In this document: piece by piece, positions 1-9,288 of the stretch | How the letters are laid out: each line of letters starts with the position of its first letter | Position numbering within the stretch: the first letter of the stretch is position 1 | Origin: Desulfobacterales bacterium | GTDB taxonomy: Bacteria; Desulfobacterota; Desulfobacteria; Desulfobacterales; Desulfatibacillaceae | Direction of reading: 5' to 3' | DNA: 32,906 nt | Assembly (NCBI GenBank): GCA_020060085.1 | Contig: JAGVAW010000094.1 | Coordinates: 1-32,906, forward strand | Translations under genes and position numbers: made by a program | Notes under the pieces: model-generated | Databases searched by the model: none | The model's input: the letters and a program-made list of their open reading frames with translations, nothing else | What the model was told of the DNA's origin: nothing

Positions 1-9
1 CACCCCCTC

Positions 10-1341
10 CTACTCCACAGTAAAATGGGCTTCCTCGTATTCGGGTTTTCCGGCGTAGCGGGCCATGAAAAAGCCGGGCAGCTCGTCCCGCTTGTCAAAC
101 AGGGTGGAATTTGCCTGTATTCCCGCCTTGTTTAGGGCTGCAACCACCTCATCCACATTGGGCGGGCATCCCTTTATGAGAATGGCTTCCTTGATGTTGG
201 GATGCTTCTTGTTGGCCTTCACCATGCACTGGCCCACCAGTATGGTCTTGTTCATGCCCGGTGCAGGCTCCATGGATTTGCCGGTTAGCACCTCCACCTT
301 GTCAAAAGGCCCGCCCTGCCAGGCAGCACGGATGGCTGTGAGCAGAAGCCCGTTCAATGCCGAGCAGTAGGTGCACATGGAAAGATCATACTTGCGGTAA
401 TACAGGCCTTTTATTCCCTGCTTGGCAAGGGGGGCTGGCATTTCCCCTTCATCGGTCACGGAGTAGGCAAAATCATGGCCGTGGGGCATGGTCACTTCAG
501 CAAGGCTCTCGCCCACAATCTCAACATCGGAAAGATCTGCAACCCTTCCCCTGTTTTCTGCTGCAAAGCGCAGGTGGGGAACTTCTTCAGGCTGGTAGCC
601 CAAAATGGCGGCCCCCACCTTGTCTACAGAAAGCACATCCTTTGAGGCCACAAGCAGGTTGGAGCGGTGTACCTTGCCGTCAAAGGCCGGGCCGCGCTCC
701 AGGGTGTATATGCCGTCAATTACCGTAACCACAGGCGGCAGCTTGTCTGCCAGCCGGGCCACCCACCAGTGCAGGTTCTTGTCCGGATCTGCGGAGTGAC
801 ACTTCTTTCTGCTGGGAATGTCTATGGTTCCTTTGAGATTTTTTATGCCCAGGCTCACCACGGTCTGGTTGTGGGTTTTTAGAACAGGCACATCCAGAAC
901 AAGGTCAGCCTCCACAGCGTGGGAGCAGAATTTTAAGGTGTCGCCGTCTCCCACATCAACTTTCACAAAAGGCTCATCCATTACATTGACGGCCTTTACT
1001 CCAAAGCGTTTGGCAAGCTTGCCGTAGCCCAGGCTTTCAAAGGCATGGGCCGGGGTTTTCTTGTCTTTGGGGTCAGAGACCACCACGCCCTCGCCAATGG
1101 TTATCTTTCCAGCCCCGCGCTCCTTTAGAATTGTCACCACATCCTCAATTACCCGCGAAGTGGTTATGACCCCCCATTTGGGAAAGTTCACGGCCATTGT
1201 CCAGAACACTATGTTGGGCTTCACAAAGACGCTGGCGTTATGGGGAAGTGAGTCCAGGGCCTTGCTCAAATCAAGGGCCTGGCGCACGGATTCCAAAGGT
1301 TTTTGATAGCGTACAATTGAAACCAAAGGCTTTATGGGCAT
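10..1341 (-). CDS. DUF362 domain-containing protein
   Basis: 443 aa ORF; N-terminal pattern (VFVKPNIVFW, VITTSRVIEDVVTILKERGAGKITIGEG, DVPVLKTHNQTVVSLGIKNLKG) typical of DUF362; Cys motifs CTYC, GQC and KGCPP near the C-terminus; RBS-like ggagag upstream on the minus strand. Confidence 0.85.
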   Translation of the reverse strand: MPIKPLVSIVRYQKPLESVRQALDLSKALDSLPHNASVFVKPNIVFWTMAVNFPKWGVITTSRVIEDVVTILKERGAGKITIGEGVVVSDPKDKKTPAHAFESLGYGKLAKRFGVKAVNVMDEPFVKVDVGDGDTLKFCSHAVEADLVLDVPVLKTHNQTVVSLGIKNLKGTIDIPSRKKCHSADPDKNLHWWVARLADKLPPVVTVIDGIYTLERGPAFDGKVHRSNLLVASKDVLSVDKVGAAILGYQPEEVPHLRFAAENRGRVADLSDVEIVGESLAEVTMPHGHDFAYSVTDEGEMPAPLAKQGIKGLYYRKYDLSMCTYCSALNGLLLTAIRAAWQGGPFDKVEVLTGKSMEPAPGMNKTILVGQCMVKANKKHPNIKEAILIKGCPPNVDEVVAALNKAGIQANSTLFDKRDELPGFFMARYAGKPEYEEAHFTVE

Positions 1342-1567
1342 GGCTGCTCTCCTTATTTGTTGAAATGAAAACCTCTTATATAATGGAACACCATATAAGC
1401 CCAGTTGTCAATTTGGGCCTGTCTTTACTTTTGGCGGAATTCTCATTTTCTTGGCTTTTGAATTTTGCTTTGCTATAACCCATGCAGAAAAGCTGCATTT
1501 AGCCGGGGTTTTACATAAAAGACCCTGCCTGCACACCTCAATTTAAAGCATAGAGGTAAAAAGACCA

Positions 1568-3076
1568 ATGAAAAAATCCCTCATTTTTGCCCTGGCCCTT
1601 TTTTGCTTCTCCCTGCCTGCCCTTGCAGGCACGGCCTCCCTTTCCGACTCCACCATGCAATGCCTTGACTGCCACATGGACATTCATCCGGGCATTTATG
1701 AAGACTGGCTGAGCAGCCGCCACGCAATCACCACGCCGGAGGCAGCAGGAAAAGCAAAGGGCCTTGGCCGCAAGGTTTCTTCAGAAAATGTTCCTTCCTC
1801 TCTTGCCCAAAATGCGGTTGGTTGCGCGGAATGCCACACCGCCAACCCCGGCAACCATGCAGACAGCTTTTATCACAACGGATTTGAGGTGCACACGGTT
1901 GTAACGCCGGAAAACTGCGCCATCTGCCATGTTGAGGAAAGAAGCCAGTTTTCGGAAAACATAATGGCCCATGCCTATGGCAACCTTATGAACAACCCGG
2001 TTTACGGCCTGCTCATCAACGCGACAATAGGCAAACCCCAGGTCACGGAAAAGGGCCTTGTTTTCGGCGAGCCGGATTCGGCAACCCTGGAGCAGAGCTG
2101 CCTTTACTGCCACGGCACAAAGCTATTGGTTACAGGGACAAAAACGCGGGATACGATACTTGGCGAAATGGAGTTTGCACAAATTGAGGGCTGGCCCAAC
2201 CAGGGAGTGGGCCGCATAAACCCGGACAACAGCATGGGCTCCTGCTCTGCCTGCCACCCGCGGCACAGCTTTTCCATGGCAGCAGCCCGCAAGCCATCCA
2301 CCTGCAAGCAGTGCCACATAGGGCCGGATGTCCCCTCATTCAAGGTCTATGACGCAAGCAAGCACGGCAACATCTATTCTGCCCAGGGCAGCAAATGGAA
2401 CTTTGACGCCACCCCCTGGGTGATTGGCGAGCATTTTACGGCTCCCACCTGTGCAGCCTGCCACATGAGCCTTCTGGCAGACGGGAGCGGCCAAAAGGTG
2501 GTGGAAAGAACCCACCGGATGAACGACAGGCTTTCCCACAGGCTTTTTGGGGTTATCTATGCCCATCCCCACCCCCAAAGCCCGGATGTCTCCACCCTTA
2601 AAAACAGCGATGGCCTGCCCCTGCCCGTTGACTTTGCAGGCAACTTTGCAAAAGAAGGCCTCATTGACCAGAAGGAGCAGCAGAAGCGAACGCAGAAGAT
2701 GAAAGCCTCCTGCATGAACTGCCATTCCGGCACATGGGTGGAAAAGCACTTTGAAAATCTGGCCCATGCCATCAAGGAAACCAACCGGGCCACCCTTGCT
2801 GCCACGCAACTGATGCAGCAGGCCTGGGACAAGGGCCTTTGCCAGGGTGTGGCCCAGGGTGCAAACCCCTTTGATGAAGGCCTGGAAAGAATGTGGACCT
2901 TGACTTGGCTCTTTTACGCCAACTCCGCCAGACTTGCAGCAGCAATGGCAGGGGGCGGGGATTATGGCACCTTTGCCAATGGCCGTTACCAGCTTTCCCA
3001 AACCTTATCGGAAATGCAGGACAGGATAAAAATGCTTGAAGGCACCCAGGGGGCATCTACCCGGAAAAAAAGGTAA
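1568..3076 (+). CDS. Octaheme c-type cytochrome, hydroxylamine oxidoreductase (HAO)-like
   Basis: 502 aa with signal peptide (MKKSLIFALALFCFSLPALA); eight CxxCH motifs (CLDCH, CAECH, CAICH, CLYCH, CSACH, CKQCH, CAACH, CMNCH); HAO-like spacing CSACHPRHSFSMAAARKPSTCKQCHIGPD...SKHGNIY. Confidence 0.85.
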   Translation: MKKSLIFALALFCFSLPALAGTASLSDSTMQCLDCHMDIHPGIYEDWLSSRHAITTPEAAGKAKGLGRKVSSENVPSSLAQNAVGCAECHTANPGNHADSFYHNGFEVHTVVTPENCAICHVEERSQFSENIMAHAYGNLMNNPVYGLLINATIGKPQVTEKGLVFGEPDSATLEQSCLYCHGTKLLVTGTKTRDTILGEMEFAQIEGWPNQGVGRINPDNSMGSCSACHPRHSFSMAAARKPSTCKQCHIGPDVPSFKVYDASKHGNIYSAQGSKWNFDATPWVIGEHFTAPTCAACHMSLLADGSGQKVVERTHRMNDRLSHRLFGVIYAHPHPQSPDVSTLKNSDGLPLPVDFAGNFAKEGLIDQKEQQKRTQKMKASCMNCHSGTWVEKHFENLAHAIKETNRATLAATQLMQQAWDKGLCQGVAQGANPFDEGLERMWTLTWLFYANSARLAAAMAGGGDYGTFANGRYQLSQTLSEMQDRIKMLEGTQGASTRKKR

Positions 3077-3086
3077 TGCAGTAAGC

Positions 3087-3169
3087 CAATTGCAAAACTG
3101 TTTTTTTTGCGGAGGAGGGCTTTTTTGGAAAAAGGCCCCCCTCGCAAGATATTTTTAAGTTTGCAATTG
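3087..3169. repeat. Nested long inverted repeat (REP-like hairpin) downstream of the cytochrome gene
   Basis: Outer arms CAATTGCAAAACT (3087-3099) and AGTTTGCAATTG (3158-3169); inner arms GCGGAGGAGGGCTTTTTT and AAAAAGGCCCCCCTCGC (3109-3145). Confidence 0.65.
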
Positions 3170-3371
3170 CCTCCAGGGGAAGAGTTAAGCTCTCACCCGA
3201 TTTTCGCCATGCAGCAAGCCCGATCCCCGGCCTTTGCTTGCGGCAGGTCAATGGTGATTTGGCGTATTATTTCCCACCTTCAAGCTTGTATTTTTCCGAT
3301 TTGCCATTATAAGTATTACTAGTTGTGTATTTTCAGCAAGCAACCGCAATCCCAACCACATGGAGGCAGTC

Positions 3372-3878
3372 ATGCAAAAAATGCTTTTGCCGCTCACCCT
3401 TTCCTGCTTTTTGCTTTTTGCCCCATCAGCATGGGCTCAAACAGACCACGACTCCCATCCTGGACACGGCGAGCCCCAGGTTCAGACGGATGCGGCCGGG
3501 CCGGATACATCCGGGCATGAGGCCCATGACATGGGACAGCATATGCAGATGATGCAGGAGCATATGCAGAAGATGAGGGCCCGCATGGAGACAATCAAAT
3601 CCACTGCCAGCGCCAGGCAAAAACGCTCACTGATGCAAGAGCAGATTGCAGACATGGAGAAGGGCATGGAAATGCTGACGGCCATGCCCATGTGCAAGAT
3701 GATGGCATCCAGCCAGGAGAACGGGCAAGAGAAACAGGGCATGATGGGCTCCGGCGGAATGGGATCCGGAATGATGGGGCCTGGCGGAATGGCGTGCTGC
3801 AAGATGATGCAGAGCAGGATGGAGATGATGCAGACGGTGGTTGAGGGCCTTGTGGAATCAAGCAAGATGAATAAATGA
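3372..3878 (+). CDS. Met/His-rich small periplasmic protein, putative metal (copper) binding
   Basis: ORF 3360-3878; start set at 3372 behind ggagg; signal peptide (MQKMLLPLTLSCFLLFAPSAWA); about 29 Met plus a His cluster HDSHPGHG...HEAHDMGQHMQMMQEHMQKM. Confidence 0.75.
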   Translation: MQKMLLPLTLSCFLLFAPSAWAQTDHDSHPGHGEPQVQTDAAGPDTSGHEAHDMGQHMQMMQEHMQKMRARMETIKSTASARQKRSLMQEQIADMEKGMEMLTAMPMCKMMASSQENGQEKQGMMGSGGMGSGMMGPGGMACCKMMQSRMEMMQTVVEGLVESSKMNK

Positions 3879-3891
3879 TGAAAACTTCGCA

Positions 3892-3941
3892 AGCAGCCTG
3901 AAACCACCAGGGTCAAACCCTTCAGCAGGCTGCTCCTTTTC
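3892..3941 (+). terminator. Hairpin, putative terminator
   Basis: AGCAGCCTG (3892-3900) / CAGGCTGCT (3926-3934), 9 bp perfect, nested GGGT/ACCC, followed by ccttttc. Confidence 0.5.
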
Positions 3942-3985
3942 AGGGCAAAAGCTGTTGAATCTCTGCAATGCAGGAGGAACGGGAG

Positions 3986-4564
3986 ATGAAAAGGCGTATT
4001 CTGGCTATTTTTTCCGGTCTTTTTTTGGGCCTGGCTCTGGCTACCATCCTAAATGGCGCCGAAAGTTCCGGTCGGCATGACCACGCCCATGCTGTGGCTG
4101 ATGAGCTGGAATTTCTGGTGGAGATGATTCCTCATCATCAGGAGGCTGTGGACAGCGCCAGTGTTATTTTAAAGGCAGGCAAACGCAAGGAGTTGCGGAG
4201 CTTTGCAAAGGAGATAATGCAGGTGCAGGCCCGTGAGATAGCCATGATGAAGCAGTGGCTGGTGCAATGGTACCCGGAGCACGAGAAGCAGGCTTCATAT
4301 AAGCCCATGATGCGGCAGTTGAAAGGCCTGCCTCCGGACAGGGCGGAAACCGTTTTCCTTGAGGACATGATCGAGCATCACCGTGCTGCGGTGAAAATGG
4401 CCCAGGAAGTTCTGGACAAAGGGCTTGCCAGGCATGACGAAGTGGACGCCCTGGCAAGGCAGATTCTCGCAACCCAGACCCAGGAGATAACCCGGATGCA
4501 GCAATGGCTTGAAGCCTGGCGGAAAGACACCCCGACTGCACCGGCAAAGCGCCATGGCCATTAG
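3986..4564 (+). CDS. DUF305 domain-containing protein
   Basis: DUF305 signatures MIPHHQEAVDSASVIL and MIEHHRAAVKMAQEVL, plus MMKQWL and MQQWLEAW; start at 3986 behind AGGAGG (3972-3977); N-terminal signal/anchor. Confidence 0.85.
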   Translation: MKRRILAIFSGLFLGLALATILNGAESSGRHDHAHAVADELEFLVEMIPHHQEAVDSASVILKAGKRKELRSFAKEIMQVQAREIAMMKQWLVQWYPEHEKQASYKPMMRQLKGLPPDRAETVFLEDMIEHHRAAVKMAQEVLDKGLARHDEVDALARQILATQTQEITRMQQWLEAWRKDTPTAPAKRHGH

Positions 4565-4655
4565 GCCTTTGTCCCTGCTCCATTGTTCGGGCAGGCGCTT
4601 TGGGGACTGATCGAGGGGATCCTTTCTTGCAGGCTGTTTCCGGAAAGGCCTTGCT

Positions 4656-5834
4656 TTAGCTTTCCCACGAGCGGGTAGTTAAGACAACGCTTTTTGCATC
4701 GGTTTTAGGCGTGGTGAACTGCCCGAATATCTGAAAAAAGGCGTCCGGCTCAATGGCTGCCTCCGGGGGCAGAACCCCCGGCCCGGCAAGCTTGCCCTGG
4801 GCGGCAAGAATTGCGCCTATGGCAAGTGGTATGCCCGTGGCAGGGCCCATTCCGCCTAAAGGGCCTGCTGCCAAAGCGCAGCCTACAGATGCGGGCTTTC
4901 CGTCCTTTTGGCCCTGGGCCAGGGCAAAGAGGGGCGGCAGAAATGTGGGACCTTTCTTTTTTAAAAGCTCACCAAGCAAAGAAGCCTCGCGCTTACCCAG
5001 GTTGGGGCCTTCCACCCGCTCGGAAAACCATGCAGCCCCCTCGTGGCTCACAAGGCCCTTGTCCACCAGAAATGTAAGCGCCTTGAGCGCCAGAATTATT
5101 GGAGATGGCGCAACCATTACATTGACGCTTGTTTTGATGCCGCTCAAAAAACGGGGCAGGGTCACAGGTTCCGGGTGGCCTATGGTGCAGACAATGTGGG
5201 AGCCAAAGCCCGGATAGTTTATTTTAAGCTTTTGGATGGGTTTTTCATCCACAAAAACGCCTTCGCGAAATACCCTTATGGTGCCCGTGAGCTGTTGCAT
5301 GCCGTGAATTGTGGCAGCAGACGGAGTTTTTTCGATTTTTTCGGGCAGGGCCTCGGAAAGCTGCCAGCCGGTGATGAGCGTACTTGCGCCCGGAAGAAGG
5401 GAAACAGCCTTGCGGGCAAGGAGATTGGAAATGCCCGGCGTTGCTCCAAGGCCCAGGATTGCGGTTATGCCTGCATCCTTTGCCTTTTCATGTCGAGATA
5501 GCATCTCTATGGTCGGCTCCCAGTCATCGCACACATCAAGATAATGCTTTTTTGCTGCAATTGCAGCATCCAGCACAAGAGGCCCGAAGCGGAAATAGGG
5601 GCCGACTGTGTTAATCACAATGTCTGCATTTTCAATGGCCCGTCCCAGGGCATCGGCATCTGTTATATCCAAAGCCTGCCAGGATGCTCGTGCCCCCAGG
5701 GTTTGGGCAAAGGCCTTTGCCCTGTCGCCGTCCCGGTCTGCAATTGCAACAGATTCCACAACCGGGTCTGCCAGAAGCGTCTTTGAGGCGTGGCGGCCTA
5801 TTTCACCGCATCCGCCTAGGGCAAGAATCTTCAT
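4656..5834 (-). CDS. Saccharopine dehydrogenase-family NAD(P)-binding oxidoreductase
   Basis: 392 aa; N-terminal MKILALGGCGEIGRHASKTLLADPVVESVAIADRD Rossmann motif and INTVGPYFRFGPLVLDAAIAAKKHYLDVCDD typical of the family. Confidence 0.85.
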   Translation of the reverse strand: MKILALGGCGEIGRHASKTLLADPVVESVAIADRDGDRAKAFAQTLGARASWQALDITDADALGRAIENADIVINTVGPYFRFGPLVLDAAIAAKKHYLDVCDDWEPTIEMLSRHEKAKDAGITAILGLGATPGISNLLARKAVSLLPGASTLITGWQLSEALPEKIEKTPSAATIHGMQQLTGTIRVFREGVFVDEKPIQKLKINYPGFGSHIVCTIGHPEPVTLPRFLSGIKTSVNVMVAPSPIILALKALTFLVDKGLVSHEGAAWFSERVEGPNLGKREASLLGELLKKKGPTFLPPLFALAQGQKDGKPASVGCALAAGPLGGMGPATGIPLAIGAILAAQGKLAGPGVLPPEAAIEPDAFFQIFGQFTTPKTDAKSVVLTTRSWES

Positions 5835-5963
5835 GGAAAAGGCCTTTCAGAAAGTAAGTTCTTAAATTGGAAAAAGGCGGGAATCTTCAAACAACCTGCA
5901 AATAAAGCGCCTTTGATTTATTGCCAGAATTTTTTTGCCAAAGCCATTTTTGCCCCTGCTTTT

Positions 5964-8900
5964 TTAAGTGGGTTCGCTTTCCATATCCTGCCTGGCTTTT
6001 TCCATCAACTCCTGGGCGGAAACGGGGTAGAGAGAATCAAACACGGCAAACCCAATGCGTATATCCACTTCCATGTCATCCTGGTTCATGCGCTCGAACA
6101 GGCTTTCGCACCTTCTGCGCAGAATCAGGGCTTCCTTGGCATCACTTTCAACAAGGAGCAGGGCGAAGCAGCGGGAGGTGAGGCGGCAGGCCGTATCGTA
6201 GCGCCTCAAGTTATTCTGGAGCATGACAGTCATCTGCGCCAGAATTCTGTCTCCTGCGGAAAAACCGTGTTTCTGGTTGATGCTGTCCAGGTTGGTTGCC
6301 TCCACAAGGGCCAGGGTAAGCTTGCCCTGGTGCCGGACACAGCGGGCCACCTCGTTTTCCAGTGCCTGCACAAAGGTAAGCGGGCTTAAAACGCCGGTTA
6401 CATCATCCCTGAAGCCGTTTTCGGCAAGATTTTGGGTTGCCTTTACAAGCCGCTGGGTAAGGATGGACATAAGGTTGTTCACAAAGCGGTAGGCAGTTGG
6501 CGGATATAGCCATTGCAGGCGTTTTATGCTTCTTGGGCTTATTGCCAGAAGGTCTGCGGTTGTGGAGGCCATGTATATGCAGCCTTCACTTATCTGGCAG
6601 CCCGAACCAAGACCTCCTATTACATCTCCGGCCCTCAAGGTTGCCACCCTTACCCTGTCGTGCTCTGGTCGCTCGATGTCCGAATGCCGGTACTGGGCCA
6701 CTTCTCCGCTTATCACGGCAAAAAGATACTGGTCATGATCATCATCTGGAAAAAGCATCTGCCCCGGCTCCATGCGATGGAGGGAGCCTGCCGCCAGAAG
6801 CGCGCGAATCTGCATTCTTCCCATTCCGTTGAAAAGCGGTATGCGCCGGGCCTGATCCCTGCCTATGCGGACATTGAGCAGATCCCAGGCTGTCACAAGC
6901 TCCACATGGGTCATCAGGGCTGGCAGAAGAAAGATGTCGCCGATAAGGGCCATCGTCATTGTCAGCATCATAAGGGCGCCAAAGGTGGCGGTGGGCGTGA
7001 ATGTGGAGAATGTGAGGATGAAAAAGCCCAGAACCAGGGTGATGCTTGTAAGAACGATGGGCCGGCCTACTGTGCGCACGGAATCGGCAAGGGCCCTTCT
7101 CCGGTCCAGATCCTTTCTGAACTCCCGATTATAGCGCACCATGTAATGGATGGCGTCATCCAGGGCCAGGCCTATGGCAATGGAGGCAATCATGACCGTG
7201 TTCATGGAAAGCTCAATGTCTGCCCATCCCATCACCCCGAACACGACAATCAAAGGAAAACAGTTGGGTATGAGAGTTACAAAGCCGGCTTTCACGGAAA
7301 CGAACAGGGCAAGCATCATCAACAGAACCAGAACCAGCACAACAGACATACTTTCAAGCAGGTTCTTGGTGATGACGCGGTTGCTGTGGGCGACAATGGT
7401 GCCCATGGAGGCCATCTGCACAGTAGCCGTGTCTCCGTAGAACTGCCGGCTCCATTCCAGAATCTGGGCTTCGGTTTCCAGCCACTCATAACCGCTGGAG
7501 ATGTGCATCATCATGAGGATAGCCGCCTTGGAGCGGTCCTCATTCATGAAGCGCCGGCTCATGTCCGGGCCTAAAAACATCTTGTAGAGGTTTAAAATGT
7601 TGCCAAGCTCCGCAGGGTCCTGGGGCAGGGCATAGAAAGTGGGTATGTAGTTGTTGATGGAGTAATAGATGAGCTGGACATAATTTGCAAAGCTCAAGGT
7701 CTTGTCTATGCCCGGAATGGATTCCAGATAGTCCTGAAGCTCCAGCAGCTTTGCAATGTTGTCCGGGTCCGAAAAATAATCTGCTGTCGGCCCGCCCACA
7801 ACCACATTTACGGGAAAGGCTCCGGCCATGTCCTGGTAAACATCGTGGAAATGCTGGGTAACCGGCTCGCTTTCCCGAAAATACCTTGTTGTGTCCGCAT
7901 CAATACGAAGCTGGGATATGCCCCATAATCCCAGGATTGTCAGGATGGCTGCCACTGTAAAAAGGGCCTTCTGGTGATTTAAATTAACCCTGACAACGAA
8001 TTTCAGCAGCCTGTCAAGAATGTCGCCCGATCGGGGGGCATTCTTCGGGTGCATCAGGGGCATAAGTGCCAGGATGGCCGGAAAAAGCGTAAACAGCAGA
8101 AGCATGAAGGAGAGCATTCCCACGCAGGCTGGGATGGCAAAGTCGAGGATGGTCTGGTTGGAGTTGAACACCAGGGCTGAAAGGCCTACAAGGGTGGTCC
8201 CAACAGCCAGGGCTGTTGGCAGACGCATATGACGAAGGGTGAATGCCGCAGCCTCCTTTGAATCCGTTGCCGTTCGGGCCAGATGGACATATTCAGAAAC
8301 AACATGAAGACAATAGGCAGTACCCACGGTCATAAGAAAGATGGGCACCACAAGTGTCATGGCAGAAACAGGGGTGTCTGTCCAGGCCATGACCCCAAAG
8401 GTCCAGATGAGGGTTACCAGCACGCAGGAAACGGGGGCTATAACAAGGCGTATGGATCCAAAAAGGAAAATCAGCGTAAGCACCATAACAGCAAAGGTTA
8501 TGGGCGGCAGCAGGGAGAAATCGCGCTTGATGGAGTTTAGCAGGGCCTGGGACACAAGGGGCATACCTATCTGGTAAACCTCAAGGTCGCCGGAATGGTT
8601 TTTTAATATCCACTCCACTGCCGCAACAATGGCCTCCTCCTGGCGGATGTCATCCAGAAGCATTGTAAAGGCTGTGGATTTCTTGTCTGAAGAAAAGACA
8701 TTTCTGTGGAAAAGGGTTACAGGGGTAACGATTTCTTCAAACTGGGCAAGGCTCCATTCATCCAGCAGGTCCATGTCCTGCTTTATTCCCGGAAGGCTTA
8801 TGACCTTGGAAACGCCCGGAACCTGCGAAAGCTTCTGGGCCATCACCTCAAGCTGGGAAAAAATCTCCGGGTCAAATACATTTTTGCCCTTGGCAATTAT

Positions 8901-9215
8901 CTGTATGTATTCCCCGCCGCCAAATTCCTCCAAAAAGGCTTCATAAACTGCAACAGACTCCAGGTCAGGCACCACAACTTCATAGGAGGTTGCATTAACG
9001 GTTAGGCTTGGAAGGCGGACCGCCATAATGACGGTGAAGCATAGGATTAAGGCAATGGTCAGCCAGGGCCGGGCAACAATGCGCTCCAGCCAGAAACGGT
9101 AATCAGATATGCCAAAGTTTTTTGGGGCGGTATTGGTCAATGCCTTATCAGTCCTCCAAACAACTGTCCATGCTTTTTGCCTGGCGCAAAAAACCGTTAC
9201 CCAAAAGGGCTTCAA
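5964..9215 (-). CDS. RND/MMPL-family transporter fused to a cNMP-binding-like domain and a degenerate GGDEF domain
   Basis: 1083 aa; two RND halves with TM bundles (e.g. FAVMVLTLIFLFGSIRLVIAPVSCVLVTLIWTFGVMAWT; GLALDDAIHYMVRYNREF); Crp-like IPLFNGMGRMQIRALLAAGSLHRMEPGQMLFPDDDHDQYLFAVISGEV; C-terminal GGDEF-like fold with TSRCF in place of GGDEF. Confidence 0.9.
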   Translation of the reverse strand: MKPFWVTVFCARQKAWTVVWRTDKALTNTAPKNFGISDYRFWLERIVARPWLTIALILCFTVIMAVRLPSLTVNATSYEVVVPDLESVAVYEAFLEEFGGGEYIQIIAKGKNVFDPEIFSQLEVMAQKLSQVPGVSKVISLPGIKQDMDLLDEWSLAQFEEIVTPVTLFHRNVFSSDKKSTAFTMLLDDIRQEEAIVAAVEWILKNHSGDLEVYQIGMPLVSQALLNSIKRDFSLLPPITFAVMVLTLIFLFGSIRLVIAPVSCVLVTLIWTFGVMAWTDTPVSAMTLVVPIFLMTVGTAYCLHVVSEYVHLARTATDSKEAAAFTLRHMRLPTALAVGTTLVGLSALVFNSNQTILDFAIPACVGMLSFMLLLFTLFPAILALMPLMHPKNAPRSGDILDRLLKFVVRVNLNHQKALFTVAAILTILGLWGISQLRIDADTTRYFRESEPVTQHFHDVYQDMAGAFPVNVVVGGPTADYFSDPDNIAKLLELQDYLESIPGIDKTLSFANYVQLIYYSINNYIPTFYALPQDPAELGNILNLYKMFLGPDMSRRFMNEDRSKAAILMMMHISSGYEWLETEAQILEWSRQFYGDTATVQMASMGTIVAHSNRVITKNLLESMSVVLVLVLLMMLALFVSVKAGFVTLIPNCFPLIVVFGVMGWADIELSMNTVMIASIAIGLALDDAIHYMVRYNREFRKDLDRRRALADSVRTVGRPIVLTSITLVLGFFILTFSTFTPTATFGALMMLTMTMALIGDIFLLPALMTHVELVTAWDLLNVRIGRDQARRIPLFNGMGRMQIRALLAAGSLHRMEPGQMLFPDDDHDQYLFAVISGEVAQYRHSDIERPEHDRVRVATLRAGDVIGGLGSGCQISEGCIYMASTTADLLAISPRSIKRLQWLYPPTAYRFVNNLMSILTQRLVKATQNLAENGFRDDVTGVLSPLTFVQALENEVARCVRHQGKLTLALVEATNLDSINQKHGFSAGDRILAQMTVMLQNNLRRYDTACRLTSRCFALLLVESDAKEALILRRRCESLFERMNQDDMEVDIRIGFAVFDSLYPVSAQELMEKARQDMESEPT

Positions 9216-9288
9216 ACAGATCTATATATTCTTAAAATGCAATAAGGGGGCTGGTTTGCAGCTCCCCCAAAAGCGCTGCAAGCCAGAT

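Noticed and set aside
6513-7574. 353-aa ORF on the + strand
   Set aside because: Antisense to the well-supported RND transporter; composition (many His, Gly, Cys) is typical of a shadow frame and there is no family signature.
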